This document shows, piece after piece, positions 1 to 9,472 of a stretch of DNA of 64,000 bases; the stretch's first letter is position 1, and every line of letters begins with the position of its first letter. The stretch is taken from NCBI GenBank assembly GCA_021792135.1, contig JAJYVF010000001.1, positions 186,001 to 250,000 on the forward strand, given 5' to 3'. The position numbers and the translations under genes were made by a program. The DNA is from Acidobacteriota bacterium. GTDB lineage: Bacteria; Acidobacteriota; Terriglobia; Terriglobales; Acidobacteriaceae. The notes under the pieces were generated by a model that was given only the letters and a program-made list of their open reading frames with translations, did not search any database and had not been told where the DNA came from.

Positions 1-1561
1 GTTCGAGCGCGGAAGGCAGCGCCTGGAGCAGGTCCGAAACGGAGAGCGGCAGGCCCGTCTCAGCGAGAATCTTGACCACGGCATTCGCGGCGCGGCGCAG
101 CGCGAAGGGATCCTTCGAGCCGGTGGGCTCAAGGCCGATGGCGAACATGGCGGCAATGGTCTGAATCCGGTCGGCGAGGCCGAGCACCTGGCCTTCGATG
201 GTGGGCGGGACGGGGTCGTCGACGGCGGCCGGGGAGTATTGCCAGTAAATGGCCTGAGCGGCGGATTCGCCGAGGCCCTGGACACGGGCGTAGAGGCCGC
301 CGATGATGCCCTGGAGCTCCGTGAATTCCTTGACCAGTTCGGTCGTGAGGTCGGTCTTGGCGAGGCGAGTGGCCGTCAGCAGGGACTGCGCGTCCAGCGA
401 GACTCCGCGTTTCGAGATTGTGTCGGCGATCCTCTCAGCGGTGCTCAGGTTCGCCTGGGTCTTGTCCCAATAGCTGCCCAGTTCCTTATGGAAGGTGACG
501 GACGGGAGCATATCGACGCGGTCTTCGAGGGAGATCTTCTGGTCGACGCGCCAGAAGAAGCGAGCGTCGTTAAAACGGGCGCGGAGGACCCGTTCGTTGC
601 CGTGGCGGATGGTGTCGATGCCGGACTCTTCCGGGTGGGTGTTGAGGACCGCGAGGAAATACGGCTCGAGGCGGCCCTGGGCGTTCTCGACGGCGAAGTA
701 TTTCTGGTGGTCGCGCATGACGGTCACCAGGACTTCCTCCGGGAGTTCGAGGTACTCGCGGTCGAAGCTGCCGAGCACCACCGACGGCCATTCGGTGAGA
801 TGGGTGACGGTCTCGATAAGGGCGGCGTCCTCGCGCCAGCGCGCGCCGGGGATGCTGCGGGTTTCGAGGTCGAGCGCCTTGCGGATGCGGTGGCGGCGGA
901 GGGCAACGTCGGCGGTGACACTTGCGGCCTCGAGCGCGCCCAGATAGTCGTCGGGGTGATCGATGGCGACGGGGGCGTCGCCGTGCAGGATCCGGTGCCC
1001 CTGAGTCCTGTTGCCAGCGCGGACCCCGGCGAACTCGACGGGCAGAATGGCGTGGTCGAGGAGGGCGAGAAGCCAGCGGACGGGGCGAACGAAGCGCTCG
1101 GGCTTGCCTGGCCGCCAGTACATATTCTTCGGCCAGTAGAGGGCGGCGAGTTCGGGGGCGAGCAGATCGCCGAGGACGGCGGCGGCTTCGCGTCCGCGGT
1201 GGACGGCGGTGGCGCCGGCATAATCGCCTTTGGGAGTGGGGATTTTGCGGAGAGCCTCGACAGCGACTCCAGCTTTTTTGGCGAAAGCCTGGGCAGCCGG
1301 GGTGGGCTGGCCCTCGCGGAAGGCGACGCTCCAGGCGGGCCCGGTCATCTCCTGCGCGGCATCGGGCTGGCGGGCGAGGACGCCGCTGACCTGGACGGCG
1401 AGGCGGCGGGGGGTGGAGTAGCTGCGAATCTCGTGCTCCTCGGCGAGGAGGCGTTCGCGGCCGAGCAGGGCGAGAACGCGCTCGCGGAGCTCGGATTCGG
1501 CGGCGGCGATCATGCGCGCCGGAATTTCTTCTAGTCCTGCTTCAAAGAGGAGGTTCGGCAT
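1..1561 (-). CDS. glyS: Glycine--tRNA ligase beta subunit (3' end beyond window)
   Basis: Beta chain of the heterotetrameric class II glycyl-tRNA synthetase; with GlyQ it charges tRNA-Gly and carries the tRNA-binding parts. The frame is open from the ATG at 1561 to the left edge, giving about 520 residues of a family that usually runs near 700, so the C-terminal anticodon-binding part is missing only because the window ends. The N-terminus reads MPNLLFEAGLEEIPARM, matching the family's FEIGTEEIPAR opening with two substitutions. Later segments such as MRDHQKYF and VLGLADRIQTIAAMF are also typical of GlyS. It follows glyQ by 11 bp on the same strand, as in a glyQS operon. Identification is secure. 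Confidence 0.95.
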   Translation of the reverse strand, partial: MPNLLFEAGLEEIPARMIAAAESELRERVLALLGRERLLAEEHEIRSYSTPRRLAVQVSGVLARQPDAAQEMTGPAWSVAFREGQPTPAAQAFAKKAGVAVEALRKIPTPKGDYAGATAVHRGREAAAVLGDLLAPELAALYWPKNMYWRPGKPERFVRPVRWLLALLDHAILPVEFAGVRAGNRTQGHRILHGDAPVAIDHPDDYLGALEAASVTADVALRRHRIRKALDLETRSIPGARWREDAALIETVTHLTEWPSVVLGSFDREYLELPEEVLVTVMRDHQKYFAVENAQGRLEPYFLAVLNTHPEESGIDTIRHGNERVLRARFNDARFFWRVDQKISLEDRVDMLPSVTFHKELGSYWDKTQANLSTAERIADTISKRGVSLDAQSLLTATRLAKTDLTTELVKEFTELQGIIGGLYARVQGLGESAAQAIYWQYSPAAVDDPVPPTIEGQVLGLADRIQTIAAMFAIGLEPTGSKDPFALRRAANAVVKILAETGLPLSVSDLLQALPSALE

Positions 1562-1572
1562 TCGGAATCCGT

Positions 1573-2601
1573 TCAGGCTTCGAGCCCGCGGCGCTGCGCG
1601 GCATAAGCTTTGGCGACGCCCACGACCATGTTGCGGATGCGCGCCATGACGGCGACGCGCTCGGTGACGGAGATGGCTCCGCGGGCGTCGAGCAGGTTGA
1701 AGAGGTGGGAGCACTTGAGGCAGAGCTCGTAGGCGCCGAGGAGGGGAAAACGCCGCAGGGCAATGGCGCGGTCCTCCTCGGGGCGGCCGGCGCCGTCGTG
1801 CACCAGGCGCTCGTGGATCTTCTCGTGGCGCTCGGCGGCCTTTTCGGCTTTGGGGCGGAACTCGGTATTGAACTGGTCAAGGAGGGCCTGGCACTCGGAT
1901 TCATAGAGGCGGAGGTGCTCCCAGAGCCTGCCGATGTCGGCTGCCTCGAAGTTGTAGACGGAGAGCTGCAGCTCTTCCTGGAGGCGGACCTCGCCGTAGG
2001 TGACCTCGCGGCCGGTCCGGGGGTCGCGGCTCCAGACAATGTCGTAGATGGAATCGGTGCCCTGGAGGAACTGGGTGATGCGTTCGAGGCCGTAGGTGAT
2101 CTCGCCGGAGATGGGGTCGAGGTCCATGCCGCCGCACTGCTGGAAGTAGGTGAACTGGGTGATCTCGAGGCCGTCGAGCATGACCTGCCAGCCGACACCC
2201 CAGGCGCCACCGACGGGCCACTCCCAGTTGTCCTCCTCGAACTTGATGTCGTGTTCGCGGAGGCGGATGCCGATGGATTCCAGGGACTGGAGGTAAATCT
2301 CCTGAATGTCGGCCGGCGGCGGCTTGAGGATGACCTGGAGCTGGGTGTGCTTGTAGAGGCGGTTAGGGTTCTCGCCGTAGCGGCCGTCGGCGGGACGGCG
2401 GGAGGGCTGGGTGTAGGCGATGGCGATGGGATCGGGGCCGAGCACCCGCAGGAAGGTGTCCGGCGACATGGTGCCGGCGCCGACTTCCAGGTCGTAGGGC
2501 TGGGCGAGGACGCAGCCCTGCTCCGCCCAGAAACTCTGGAGGCGCAGCAGGAGCTCCTGAAAGGTCAGGGCAGAGGAAGTCGTTCGAGTGGAGACAGTCA
2601 C
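1573..2601 (-). CDS. glyQ: Glycine--tRNA ligase alpha subunit
   Basis: Catalytic alpha chain of the two-subunit glycyl-tRNA synthetase; activates glycine with ATP and transfers it to tRNA-Gly. Recognised by [19 protein letters not shown] at the N-terminus, [18 protein letters not shown], the [17 protein letters not shown] block and the class II motif 3-like ITYGLERI. The start is uncertain: there is no ATG. I choose GTG at 2601 (342 aa); a TTG at 2679 in the same frame would give 368 aa. Neither has a clear Shine-Dalgarno sequence, and homology begins only at LTFQE. An insertion of about 40 residues near the C-terminus (the [16 protein letters not shown] region) makes it longer than the usual family size of about 300. 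Upstream of and co-directional with glyS. Confidence 0.93.
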   Translation of the reverse strand: MTVSTRTTSSALTFQELLLRLQSFWAEQGCVLAQPYDLEVGAGTMSPDTFLRVLGPDPIAIAYTQPSRRPADGRYGENPNRLYKHTQLQVILKPPPADIQEIYLQSLESIGIRLREHDIKFEEDNWEWPVGGAWGVGWQVMLDGLEITQFTYFQQCGGMDLDPISGEITYGLERITQFLQGTDSIYDIVWSRDPRTGREVTYGEVRLQEELQLSVYNFEAADIGRLWEHLRLYESECQALLDQFNTEFRPKAEKAAERHEKIHERLVHDGAGRPEEDRAIALRRFPLLGAYELCLKCSHLFNLLDARGAISVTERVAVMARIRNMVVGVAKAYAAQRRGLEA

Positions 2602-2671
2602 TGGTTCTATGGAAGACAACGTAGTTTCGATTTTATCGGCAGCGGGGTTCCGGCGCACCTCTCGCGGTGCA

Positions 2672-3598
2672 ATGTGCAAACGGGAAGGCGCGCGGGGAGT
2701 CCATTTGTACGTGAGAGCGCATGGCGAGGTGCGGATCGGGATTTCGGGATGGAGGTATCCGGGATGGCGCGGGGAGTTCTATCCCGAGGGGCTGCCGCAG
2801 AGGAAAGAGCTCCAGTATGCGGCGGAGAAGTTCCGGACGATTGAGCTGAACGGGAGCTTCTATTCGCTGCAGCGGCCTGCGAGCTATGAGAAGTGGGCCG
2901 CGGAGACGCCGGAGGGGTTTGTCTTCGCCATCAAAGGCTCGCGGTTCATTACGCACATGCGCAGGCTGCGCGAGGTACGGACGGGGCTGGCGAACTTTCT
3001 TGCTTCGGGCGTGCTGAGGCTGGAGTCGAAGCTGGGGCCGTTTCTGTGGCAGCTTGCGCCGCAGTTCCGGCTGAATCTGGAGCTGCTGGACGAATTCTTT
3101 GCGCTGCTGCCGCGGGACACGCAGGCGGCCGTGGATCTGGCGTGCGAGCACGAGGCGTGGATGAAGGGGCGCGTGTGTCTGGAGACTTCGGCACGCCGGC
3201 CGCTGCGGCATGCGATCGAGATTCGCCATGCCAGCTTTGTCGCACCGGAGTTTATCCGGCTGCTGCGCCGGCATAATGTGGCGCTGGTGTGCGCGGATAC
3301 GGTGGAGTGGCCGCTGCTGATGGACGTGACGGCGGGCTTCGTCTATGTGCGGCTGCATGGGTCGGAGCAGCTCTATGCCAGCGGCTACGACGAAGAGGCG
3401 CTGGATCGCTGGGCGGCGCGGGTGGCGGCGTGGGCTCGGGGCAGCCAGCCGGATGACGGGACGTACGCGAGCACGATCCGGCCGGCGAAACGCGCGACGC
3501 GGGATGTGTATGTGTACTTCGACAACGATGCGAAGGTGCGGGCGCCCTTCGATGCGCTGGGGCTGATGGAGGGGGTGGAGAAGCTGCTGCGGTCGTGA
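2672..3598 (+). CDS. DUF72 domain-containing protein
   Basis: Member of the DUF72/YecE family, a TIM-barrel-like family of unknown biochemical role. The diagnostic start of the domain, [19 protein letters not shown], lies about 15 residues after the ATG at 2672, followed by [18 protein letters not shown] and a C-terminal [18 protein letters not shown], all typical of the family. Several starts are possible (ATG 2588, ATG 2672, and a GTG directly before RIGISG). The 2588 start would overlap the divergent glyQ, so I prefer 2672. It is divergent from glyQ and convergent with the next gene, so it is probably its own transcription unit. Function is not known; the family call is secure. Confidence 0.88.
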   Translation: MCKREGARGVHLYVRAHGEVRIGISGWRYPGWRGEFYPEGLPQRKELQYAAEKFRTIELNGSFYSLQRPASYEKWAAETPEGFVFAIKGSRFITHMRRLREVRTGLANFLASGVLRLESKLGPFLWQLAPQFRLNLELLDEFFALLPRDTQAAVDLACEHEAWMKGRVCLETSARRPLRHAIEIRHASFVAPEFIRLLRRHNVALVCADTVEWPLLMDVTAGFVYVRLHGSEQLYASGYDEEALDRWAARVAAWARGSQPDDGTYASTIRPAKRATRDVYVYFDNDAKVRAPFDALGLMEGVEKLLRS

Positions 3599-3610
3599 AG
3601 GCCGCAGCTC

Positions 3611-6600
3611 TCAGCGTTCGGCGGCGATTTCCTCGGTCTGGCGCGACATGCGGGCGGTGCGCTCGATCTTCTCCCAGTTGAAGGGGCGGCCCTCGATGGC
3701 GCGCTTGAGCGTGCGGAAGAGGACGATGGAGAAGAGCTGGCGGTAGGCAAAGCGCTGCAGCCACACGTGGGGGAGCAGCCAGATGTCGCCTTTGTTGGCC
3801 GGATGCCGGGGCTCGAGACTGAAGGCCAGCACCGAGGTGACGAAGTCGATGACGAGGAAGAGCAGGAAGTAGGCCACCAGTTTTTCAAAGCTGGCCGCGC
3901 TGGCCGTTTCCGGGTGGAAGTGCAGGTCGATGAGGTAGTGAAGCACGCCTGCGGCAAACATGATGTCGATGAAGGGCGAGACGAGCGGGAGCAGGATCTG
4001 GAAGATGAGGATGTTGGGCAGGGCGAAGAAGCCCATGGCCAGATTGGTGCGCACCGCAGCGCGATGTTTGAAGACCGACTGCAGAATGCCGAAGGACCAG
4101 CGAAAGCGCTGCCGCATCAGGCTGCGGGCGGTGGCCGGAGCTTCGGTGAAGGCCAGAGCGCGGTCGTCGTAGATGACCTTGTAGCTGTGCTCCAGCAGGT
4201 TCATGGTCAGGTCGGCGTCTTCGGCGACGGTGTTGAGCGGATAGCCGGCGGCTTCCTTGACGGCGCTGGTGCGCCAGGCTCCGATGGCGCCGGGAACGAC
4301 GGTGACGACGTTGAAGAGGTCCATGGCGCGGCGCTCGAAGTTCTGGCTGGTGATGTATTCGAGAGCCTGCCAGCGGGTCCAGAGATTGATGCGGTTGCCG
4401 ACCTTGGCGTTGCCGGCGACGGCGCCGATCTCGGGGTCGGCGAAGTAGACGACCAGCCGGGAAATGGCATCGGGCGCGATCACGGTATCGGCGTCGATGC
4501 CGACGTAAACTTCCTCGTCGACGTGGTCAAGGCCGTAGTTCAGCGCCTCGGCTTTGCCGCCGTTTGTTTTGGTCAGGACGAGGAGACGGCCTTCGGCGAT
4601 CTCCTTCGGATAGGCTCCGCGCGCCACCTCAAAGGTGCGGTCGAGCGAGCCATCGTCGATGACGATGACGCGCAGGCTGGGATAGTCGGACTTCAGGACG
4701 GAGCGGATCGTGCGCACGATCACTTTGTCCTCGTTATAGGCCGGAATGAGGACGGCGATCCGGGGCCGATACGGCTCGGCCGGGAGGTGACGCCTGCGCA
4801 GGCGATCGATGAGGGCGAAGATCCCGATCATGAGGAGACGGGCGCTCATCAGCACGTCGCCAACGAAGAAGATGTCCACGACGAAGTGGGCGAAGAAGGC
4901 AAAGAAGAAGAAGGCCACGCGGTCGATGCGCGCCTGCCAGCGCATGGAGGGCGCGATCGGCGGCATGACCTGGGCCCGCGTCTTGCCCATCAGGTCGGAG
5001 ACCTGGACGAACTGGTAGCCTTTGGAGCGCAGGGTGGTGATCAGGAGCGGCAGGGCCGCGACAGTCGGCGCGCGGTTGCCGCCGCCGTCGTGCATGAGGA
5101 TGATGCTGCCCCGCATCCAGGGGAGCGTCTTCATCTGGTGCAGCTGCTGGAGGACGCTGTCAGTGATCTCCTGGGGACTCTTGCGGGGGTGCTCATTCCA
5201 GTCGTCGGTGTCAATCTTGTTGCCGATGATGGTGTAGCCCATCTGCTGGATGCGGTAGGCCGGTCCGGTTTCGTCATTGGTATCCGGCTCCTGGTCGATG
5301 GAGTAGGGCGGCCGGAAGAAGAGCGGCTGGACACCCAGTTCCGCGGCAAAAAGGCGCTCCGTCCAGTTCAGCTCCACCTCCAGCTGCCGGGGCGAGATTT
5401 CGCTGATGTCCGGATGCGTGAAGGTATGGTTGCCGATCTCCTCCCCATCGCGCATGTACCGCTTCAGCAGGCCGATGTTGTCCTGGGCTTCCTCGCCGAT
5501 GACCATGAAGGTGGCAGGGACGTGGTACTGCCGGAGCACATCGAGGATCTTCGGCGTCCACACCGGGTCCGGACCGTCGTCAAAGGACAGCGCCAGCTTG
5601 TGGGGGTCATACCCGTACTGCTGGATGGTGTAGGAATGCGGCAGCTGGGTCATGTCCTCGTCGATGATGGTGAAGTCATCGGCGTCCATCTGGATGGTGC
5701 GCGCGCCGGCCTGCGGCTCGGAAGTGATGCGCAGGATGTCGCCCTGGCCCTCGGTGTCGACGTCTTCGCCCCACGGCACGGTGCGCAGCTGCTCCGGCGC
5801 GTTCTTCACGGCGGGATTGTTCCAGATCTTCCAGATGGAGGGATCTTCCTCGCCCAGCCGCCACAGCGCGAAGGTACGCAGGCCCATCTGCCGCGCCGCC
5901 CGCATCTCGTTCAGAGCCGTGACACCGTCGAGAAACCAGACCTGATGGCGCAGGTGCGCGTCCTCGTCGTCATAGGCGAAGTGAGGATTCAGCTCGTCGC
6001 CTTCGAGATGAACGTCCGCCCCCGCGTCGGAGGCCCGCTGCCAGGCATCCTGGACGGAAAGGTCGGTGACGTCGACGACCTTGTCCGAAGCCTTCCTGCC
6101 TTTTTCCGGCAGGGGGACAGCCCAGTCGTAGCCGTAGTTGCCGATGGCGCAGATGAGCTTTTCCCGCGGCACAGTGTTCAGAACGCGGGTCAGGTTCTTC
6201 TCGAACCAGGGCTCGGCGGCAACGGGACCGGGCACGCTGGACTCCTCGTGCTCGTCGTAATTCATCAGGATGATGCCGTCGCTGTTTTGGGCCGCGAGCT
6301 TCAGGAAGGCATCGTCGGCACCTGACTGCACATTGACGTAGACTTTCAGATCCTTGGCCTGAAAATCGTTGTGCAGTTCGCCGATCCAGTCGGCGTACAG
6401 CTGCTCATCCTCATCGGGCACTTCTTCGAGATCGAGGCAGAGGCCGCGGTAGCCCGGGTTCCTGTAGAGGAACTTGTCCAGCTGGATATGGAGCCGCTCG
6501 CGCGCGGCAGGGTCGCGCAGCATGGCGCCGGCCTGATCTCCGGCCCAGTCCTGGGTAATGGTGTTGTAGTCGTTGAGCATGGGGAAGACATCGACGTCCG

Positions 6601-7117
6601 CCTTCGCCGCCTCGATGGTAGTTCGAACCTTGTTCTGCGGATCAACACCGGCGATGCTGCCGCTGTCGTTGACCACGCGGAAAAGCCGAACGGGAAACTC
6701 CGCTGTCGAGCCCATCAGATTGCCGTCCGGCGAAACCACATGGAGCCAGTCGGGGAAAAGGATGTCGATCTGATGGATATGCTGCTTCAGGGCCGAATAG
6801 TCTTCCGCGTCGTTTTCGTAATAGGCGGCGCGCAGCGAGATGTCTTCGTTGGGGACGATCTCGTAGGGGTGGCGGTGCACCACCTTTTTACGTCCCGGAT
6901 GGAGAGCGGCCTTCTTCGCCAGCTCCGGCTGCCGTTCCCTGAGAGCGCGGAATTTCGGTTTCTGGGTCGGCAGCAGGAGCTCCGGAAGCCTCTGCCGCTT
7001 GATGACGCTGAAGATAAAAACCGCGAGCACGACCATGAGCCCGATCAGGGACACGTCGGTCAGCCGCCGGATGATCTTCCGACGCCGCTGCCGGGGATCG
7101 TAAAAGACCTGCTTCAT
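3611..7117 (-). CDS. Trimodular GH18-like / polysaccharide deacetylase / family 2 glycosyltransferase
   Basis: A 1168-residue membrane protein combining three carbohydrate-active modules. One N-terminal membrane segment lies at about 22-40. Residues 90-440 resemble a GH18 (chitinase-like) barrel, with LCLDLEE at 226-232 as the catalytic DxE-type strand. Residues 507-710 are a NodB/CE4 deacetylase with SFDDGPD (511-517), HTFTHPD (564-570), FRPPY (601-605) and MHD (675-677). Residues 785-1010 are a processive GT2 with PAYNE, DDGS (821), the DAD metal motif (875-877), EDAD and QRFRW (1003-1007), flanked by membrane helices at about 733-770 and 1025-1135. By analogy with PgaC/PgaB and NodC/NodB it probably synthesises, deacetylates and trims or exports an N-acetylglucosamine-type polymer; the substrate is inference. 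It is monocistronic and divergent from the next gene. Confidence 0.9.
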   Translation of the reverse strand: MKQVFYDPRQRRRKIIRRLTDVSLIGLMVVLAVFIFSVIKRQRLPELLLPTQKPKFRALRERQPELAKKAALHPGRKKVVHRHPYEIVPNEDISLRAAYYENDAEDYSALKQHIHQIDILFPDWLHVVSPDGNLMGSTAEFPVRLFRVVNDSGSIAGVDPQNKVRTTIEAAKADVDVFPMLNDYNTITQDWAGDQAGAMLRDPAARERLHIQLDKFLYRNPGYRGLCLDLEEVPDEDEQLYADWIGELHNDFQAKDLKVYVNVQSGADDAFLKLAAQNSDGIILMNYDEHEESSVPGPVAAEPWFEKNLTRVLNTVPREKLICAIGNYGYDWAVPLPEKGRKASDKVVDVTDLSVQDAWQRASDAGADVHLEGDELNPHFAYDDEDAHLRHQVWFLDGVTALNEMRAARQMGLRTFALWRLGEEDPSIWKIWNNPAVKNAPEQLRTVPWGEDVDTEGQGDILRITSEPQAGARTIQMDADDFTIIDEDMTQLPHSYTIQQYGYDPHKLALSFDDGPDPVWTPKILDVLRQYHVPATFMVIGEEAQDNIGLLKRYMRDGEEIGNHTFTHPDISEISPRQLEVELNWTERLFAAELGVQPLFFRPPYSIDQEPDTNDETGPAYRIQQMGYTIIGNKIDTDDWNEHPRKSPQEITDSVLQQLHQMKTLPWMRGSIILMHDGGGNRAPTVAALPLLITTLRSKGYQFVQVSDLMGKTRAQVMPPIAPSMRWQARIDRVAFFFFAFFAHFVVDIFFVGDVLMSARLLMIGIFALIDRLRRRHLPAEPYRPRIAVLIPAYNEDKVIVRTIRSVLKSDYPSLRVIVIDDGSLDRTFEVARGAYPKEIAEGRLLVLTKTNGGKAEALNYGLDHVDEEVYVGIDADTVIAPDAISRLVVYFADPEIGAVAGNAKVGNRINLWTRWQALEYITSQNFERRAMDLFNVVTVVPGAIGAWRTSAVKEAAGYPLNTVAEDADLTMNLLEHSYKVIYDDRALAFTEAPATARSLMRQRFRWSFGILQSVFKHRAAVRTNLAMGFFALPNILIFQILLPLVSPFIDIMFAAGVLHYLIDLHFHPETASAASFEKLVAYFLLFLVIDFVTSVLAFSLEPRHPANKGDIWLLPHVWLQRFAYRQLFSIVLFRTLKRAIEGRPFNWEKIERTARMSRQTEEIAAER

Positions 7118-7266
7118 TCCACTCCGAACTGCTTAATTTCTCGCAGGATATCGCCCTGCGCCGCCGGGGCCAGGCCAGCACCGCAAGCCGCTATGCAGCG
7201 GAGGGCCTCCGGCCCGCCGATGACTACCTGCCGGCGGACGCCGCGCTAGCTGCTTTAATAGTCCCA

Positions 7267-8646
7267 ATGCCGTTCCCTTCTCTAAAGAAGTGGTGGCCTG
7301 CCGCTCTGCTCCTCGCAGCCGGAGCCAGCCTGCGCCTGTGGTTCATTCATGCCTATCCCGAGGTGCTGGGCGATCCCCTTGTCTACGGCGACATCGCGAA
7401 GAACTGGATGCTGCACGGCATCTATGGTCTGAGCACTCCGCAGGGCATCCATCCCACGCTCATCCGGCTACCGGGTTACCCGCTGTTCCTCGTGCTCTGC
7501 TTCCGGCTCTTCGGAATGGAGCACTACCACGCCGCTATGTATCTTCAGACGGCCGTGGATCTCGGTACCTGCCTCCTTATCGCGGGGCTCGCCCGCCACA
7601 TCTGGAGCGTTCGCGCGGGCTGGTGGGCGCTGGCTCTGGCCGCCCTCTGCCCGTTTACCGCCAATTATGCCGCCACTCCTCTGACGGAGACGGCGGAACT
7701 TTTCTGCATCGCACTTGCCTTTTATTCCCTCGAACGCTTTCTGCGGGAGCCCCGGTGGCTATGGGCGCTGCCGATCGCCTGGGCATGGAGCTATGCCGCG
7801 CTGCTGCGTCCTGATGGCCCTCTGCTGGCCGTCGTTCTCTGCCCGGCCATGATCTGGTATGGCCGCCGGCGCCGGGGGCTTCACTGCATGGCGCGCTGGG
7901 CGGTCCTGTGCGGGCTGCTTTCCATTCTGCCGTTCGTTCCGTGGACGATCCGGAACTGGCGAACCTTCCACGTCTTCCAGCCGCTGGCACCCCGCTACGC
8001 CGTGGATCCCGGAGAAAGCACCGATCCGGGGTTCAATCGCTGGGCAAAAACCGTCTGCGCCGACCTTGCCTGCACCTGGGAAGTCTACTGGAATGCTAAC
8101 ACTGATGAGATCCATCTCGCAGACCTGCCCTCCCGGGCCTTCGACTCCCGGGCGCAGTACGAGCAGACGAAGCAGCTGCTGGAGACCTATAACCGGAGCT
8201 GCACGCTGACCCCGGAGATCGACGCCGCCTTTGGGAAACTGGCGGCGGAGCGCATTCGGGCCCATCCCTTCCGCTATTCCGTGGAGCTGCCGCTGGCGCG
8301 GCTGGCGGATATGTGGCTGCGTCCGCGCACCGAACTGCTGTGGATTGAGCTGCGCTGGTGGCAGTTCCGGCATCACGAGGCGGAGACTGTGTTTGCCTGG
8401 GTTTACGCTGCTCTGAATCTGGCATACCTGGTGGCCGCCGCCGTGGGATTCGCGAAGCGTCCGCTCTTTGCGGGGGCGATTCTGGCGTTTGTACTGCTCC
8501 GCTGTGCGCTGCTGGCCACGCTGGAAGCGCCCGAGCCGCGCTACACGCTGGAATGCTTTCCGCCGCTGATCGCGCTGGCCGCCATTGCGCTTTCGGGAAA
8601 AGAGCAGGGTCGGGAACCAGTTGTTTCCGGCGCGAAAACCGGCTGA
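7267..8646 (+). CDS. Integral membrane glycosyltransferase (GT39/ArnT-PMT-like)
   Basis: A 459-residue protein with many hydrophobic segments and no soluble catalytic domain. The N-terminal membrane helix is followed by a first outer loop (GDPLVYGDIAKNWMLHGIYG) of the kind found in lipid-phosphate-sugar dependent glycosyltransferases (ArnT, PMT, GT39/GT83), where an acidic residue in this loop is catalytic; here D359-like chemistry cannot be assigned, but Asp residues are present in the loop. A long soluble stretch around residues 235-330 contains Cys pairs (VCADLACTW). It probably transfers a sugar from a polyprenyl carrier on the outer face of the inner membrane. It is divergent from the GH18/CE4/GT2 gene, which would fit a shared envelope-glycan role, but acceptor and donor are unknown. 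Confidence 0.72.
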   Translation: MPFPSLKKWWPAALLLAAGASLRLWFIHAYPEVLGDPLVYGDIAKNWMLHGIYGLSTPQGIHPTLIRLPGYPLFLVLCFRLFGMEHYHAAMYLQTAVDLGTCLLIAGLARHIWSVRAGWWALALAALCPFTANYAATPLTETAELFCIALAFYSLERFLREPRWLWALPIAWAWSYAALLRPDGPLLAVVLCPAMIWYGRRRRGLHCMARWAVLCGLLSILPFVPWTIRNWRTFHVFQPLAPRYAVDPGESTDPGFNRWAKTVCADLACTWEVYWNANTDEIHLADLPSRAFDSRAQYEQTKQLLETYNRSCTLTPEIDAAFGKLAAERIRAHPFRYSVELPLARLADMWLRPRTELLWIELRWWQFRHHEAETVFAWVYAALNLAYLVAAAVGFAKRPLFAGAILAFVLLRCALLATLEAPEPRYTLECFPPLIALAAIALSGKEQGREPVVSGAKTG

Positions 8647-8648
8647 AC

Positions 8649-8671
8649 GGCGTGCCCGGTCCGGGCACGCC
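8649..8671. terminator. Perfect 11-bp inverted repeat between convergent genes
   Basis: GGCGTGCCCGG, a one-base spacer, then the exact reverse complement. It lies 3 bp after the stop of the membrane glycosyltransferase and 22 bp before the end of the opposing lipoprotein gene, the position of a shared terminator. There is no U-tract on either side, so intrinsic termination is not certain. Confidence 0.45.
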
Positions 8672-8692
8672 AGTCCGAAGAGTCGATATCGG

Positions 8693-9370
8693 CTAAACGT
8701 CACCCTCGTCGAGGCGGAGTGCGGTGACCTGGATCCGTCCCGCGCAGATCCTCATCGGCTGGTTGATGACAAAGGTGCGCTCCGTTCCGGGAGCGCTGAC
8801 CAGAATGCGCGAGACGGTGGAGCAGTCCTGGCCGGTGGTCCAGATGACCTGAAAGGCGGCGACCTCATGCGGCATGAGCGTGACCACCGCGGCGGGGGCT
8901 GCTGTCGCGCTGGGCGGCTGCTGGGAAAGCTCGGCCACCACCTCGGCCGAGGTGATCTTCTCCGTGGCGATGCTGCCGATGTTCTGGCCCTGGGCATCGA
9001 GGAGGGTCACGACGGGATAACCACCGAGACGGCAGGGGGTGGCGCCACGGTTCATGAAGGCGAGCTTGACGGAACGGAAGATGCCGCTGGAGTCGCCCGA
9101 GATTTCCTCGACCGAAAGCACCCCGGGATCGCAGGGACCTGCATTCCGAGCTTCGAGCGCCGTGGCTCTGGGCACCAGATGGGGCGACCCGGCAGGGACC
9201 ACGTAAGGGGCATTCGGATCAGGACGCCGCGCCACGTCGTCGGGCGCAGTGCCGCGCGCCGCCACAGCAGCGCCATGAGCCGAACGCGAACCGGCACAAC
9301 CCGCACCGGCAGCCAGCAGACAACACGTCATCACGGCCAGAACCACAGAGCGGGGATGCACAGCGCACAT
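8693..9370 (-). CDS. DUF4232-like exported lipoprotein
   Basis: 225-residue protein with an N-terminal signal peptide ending in a lipobox-like LLAAGAGC (Cys25), so probably a lipoprotein. The mature part begins with a low-complexity linker, then a beta-rich domain with conserved Cys pairs (GPCDPG, TPCRLGGYP, GQDCSTV, MRICAG). The PCRLGGYPVVTLLDAQG segment is characteristic of DUF4232 proteins, whose function is unknown. GGAAAGG lies directly before the ATG at 9370; a GTG nine bases downstream would be better spaced from this ribosome-binding site, but either start keeps the signal peptide. It is divergent from the SDR gene. Confidence 0.72.
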   Translation of the reverse strand: MCAVHPRSVVLAVMTCCLLAAGAGCAGSRSAHGAAVAARGTAPDDVARRPDPNAPYVVPAGSPHLVPRATALEARNAGPCDPGVLSVEEISGDSSGIFRSVKLAFMNRGATPCRLGGYPVVTLLDAQGQNIGSIATEKITSAEVVAELSQQPPSATAAPAAVVTLMPHEVAAFQVIWTTGQDCSTVSRILVSAPGTERTFVINQPMRICAGRIQVTALRLDEGDV

Positions 9371-9460
9371 CCTTTCCGGTCGTCCCCCAGGGCCCGGATC
9401 TGTCGGGCGGGACCCTGCATCAGCATTGTGCGCCCGGATGGTTGCGATGCGCCAGTTATT

Positions 9461-9466
9461 TACAAT
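9461..9466 (+). promoter_or_regulatory. Possible -10 element (TACAAT) of a leaderless SDR transcript
   Basis: TACAAT ends six bases before the ATG at 9473, so transcription from it would begin at or next to the start codon. No ribosome-binding site precedes this ATG, which fits a leaderless mRNA. No good -35 box is visible, so this is a weak call. Confidence 0.3.
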
Positions 9467-9472
9467 CAGACC

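Noticed and set aside
3767-6325. 852-codon plus-strand open frame
   Set aside because: Lies wholly antisense to the GH18/CE4/GT2 gene, which has intact catalytic motifs; it arises from high GC at codon positions.
8585-9472. N-terminal extension of the SDR gene
   Set aside because: Antisense to the DUF4232-like lipoprotein and outside the SDR fold.
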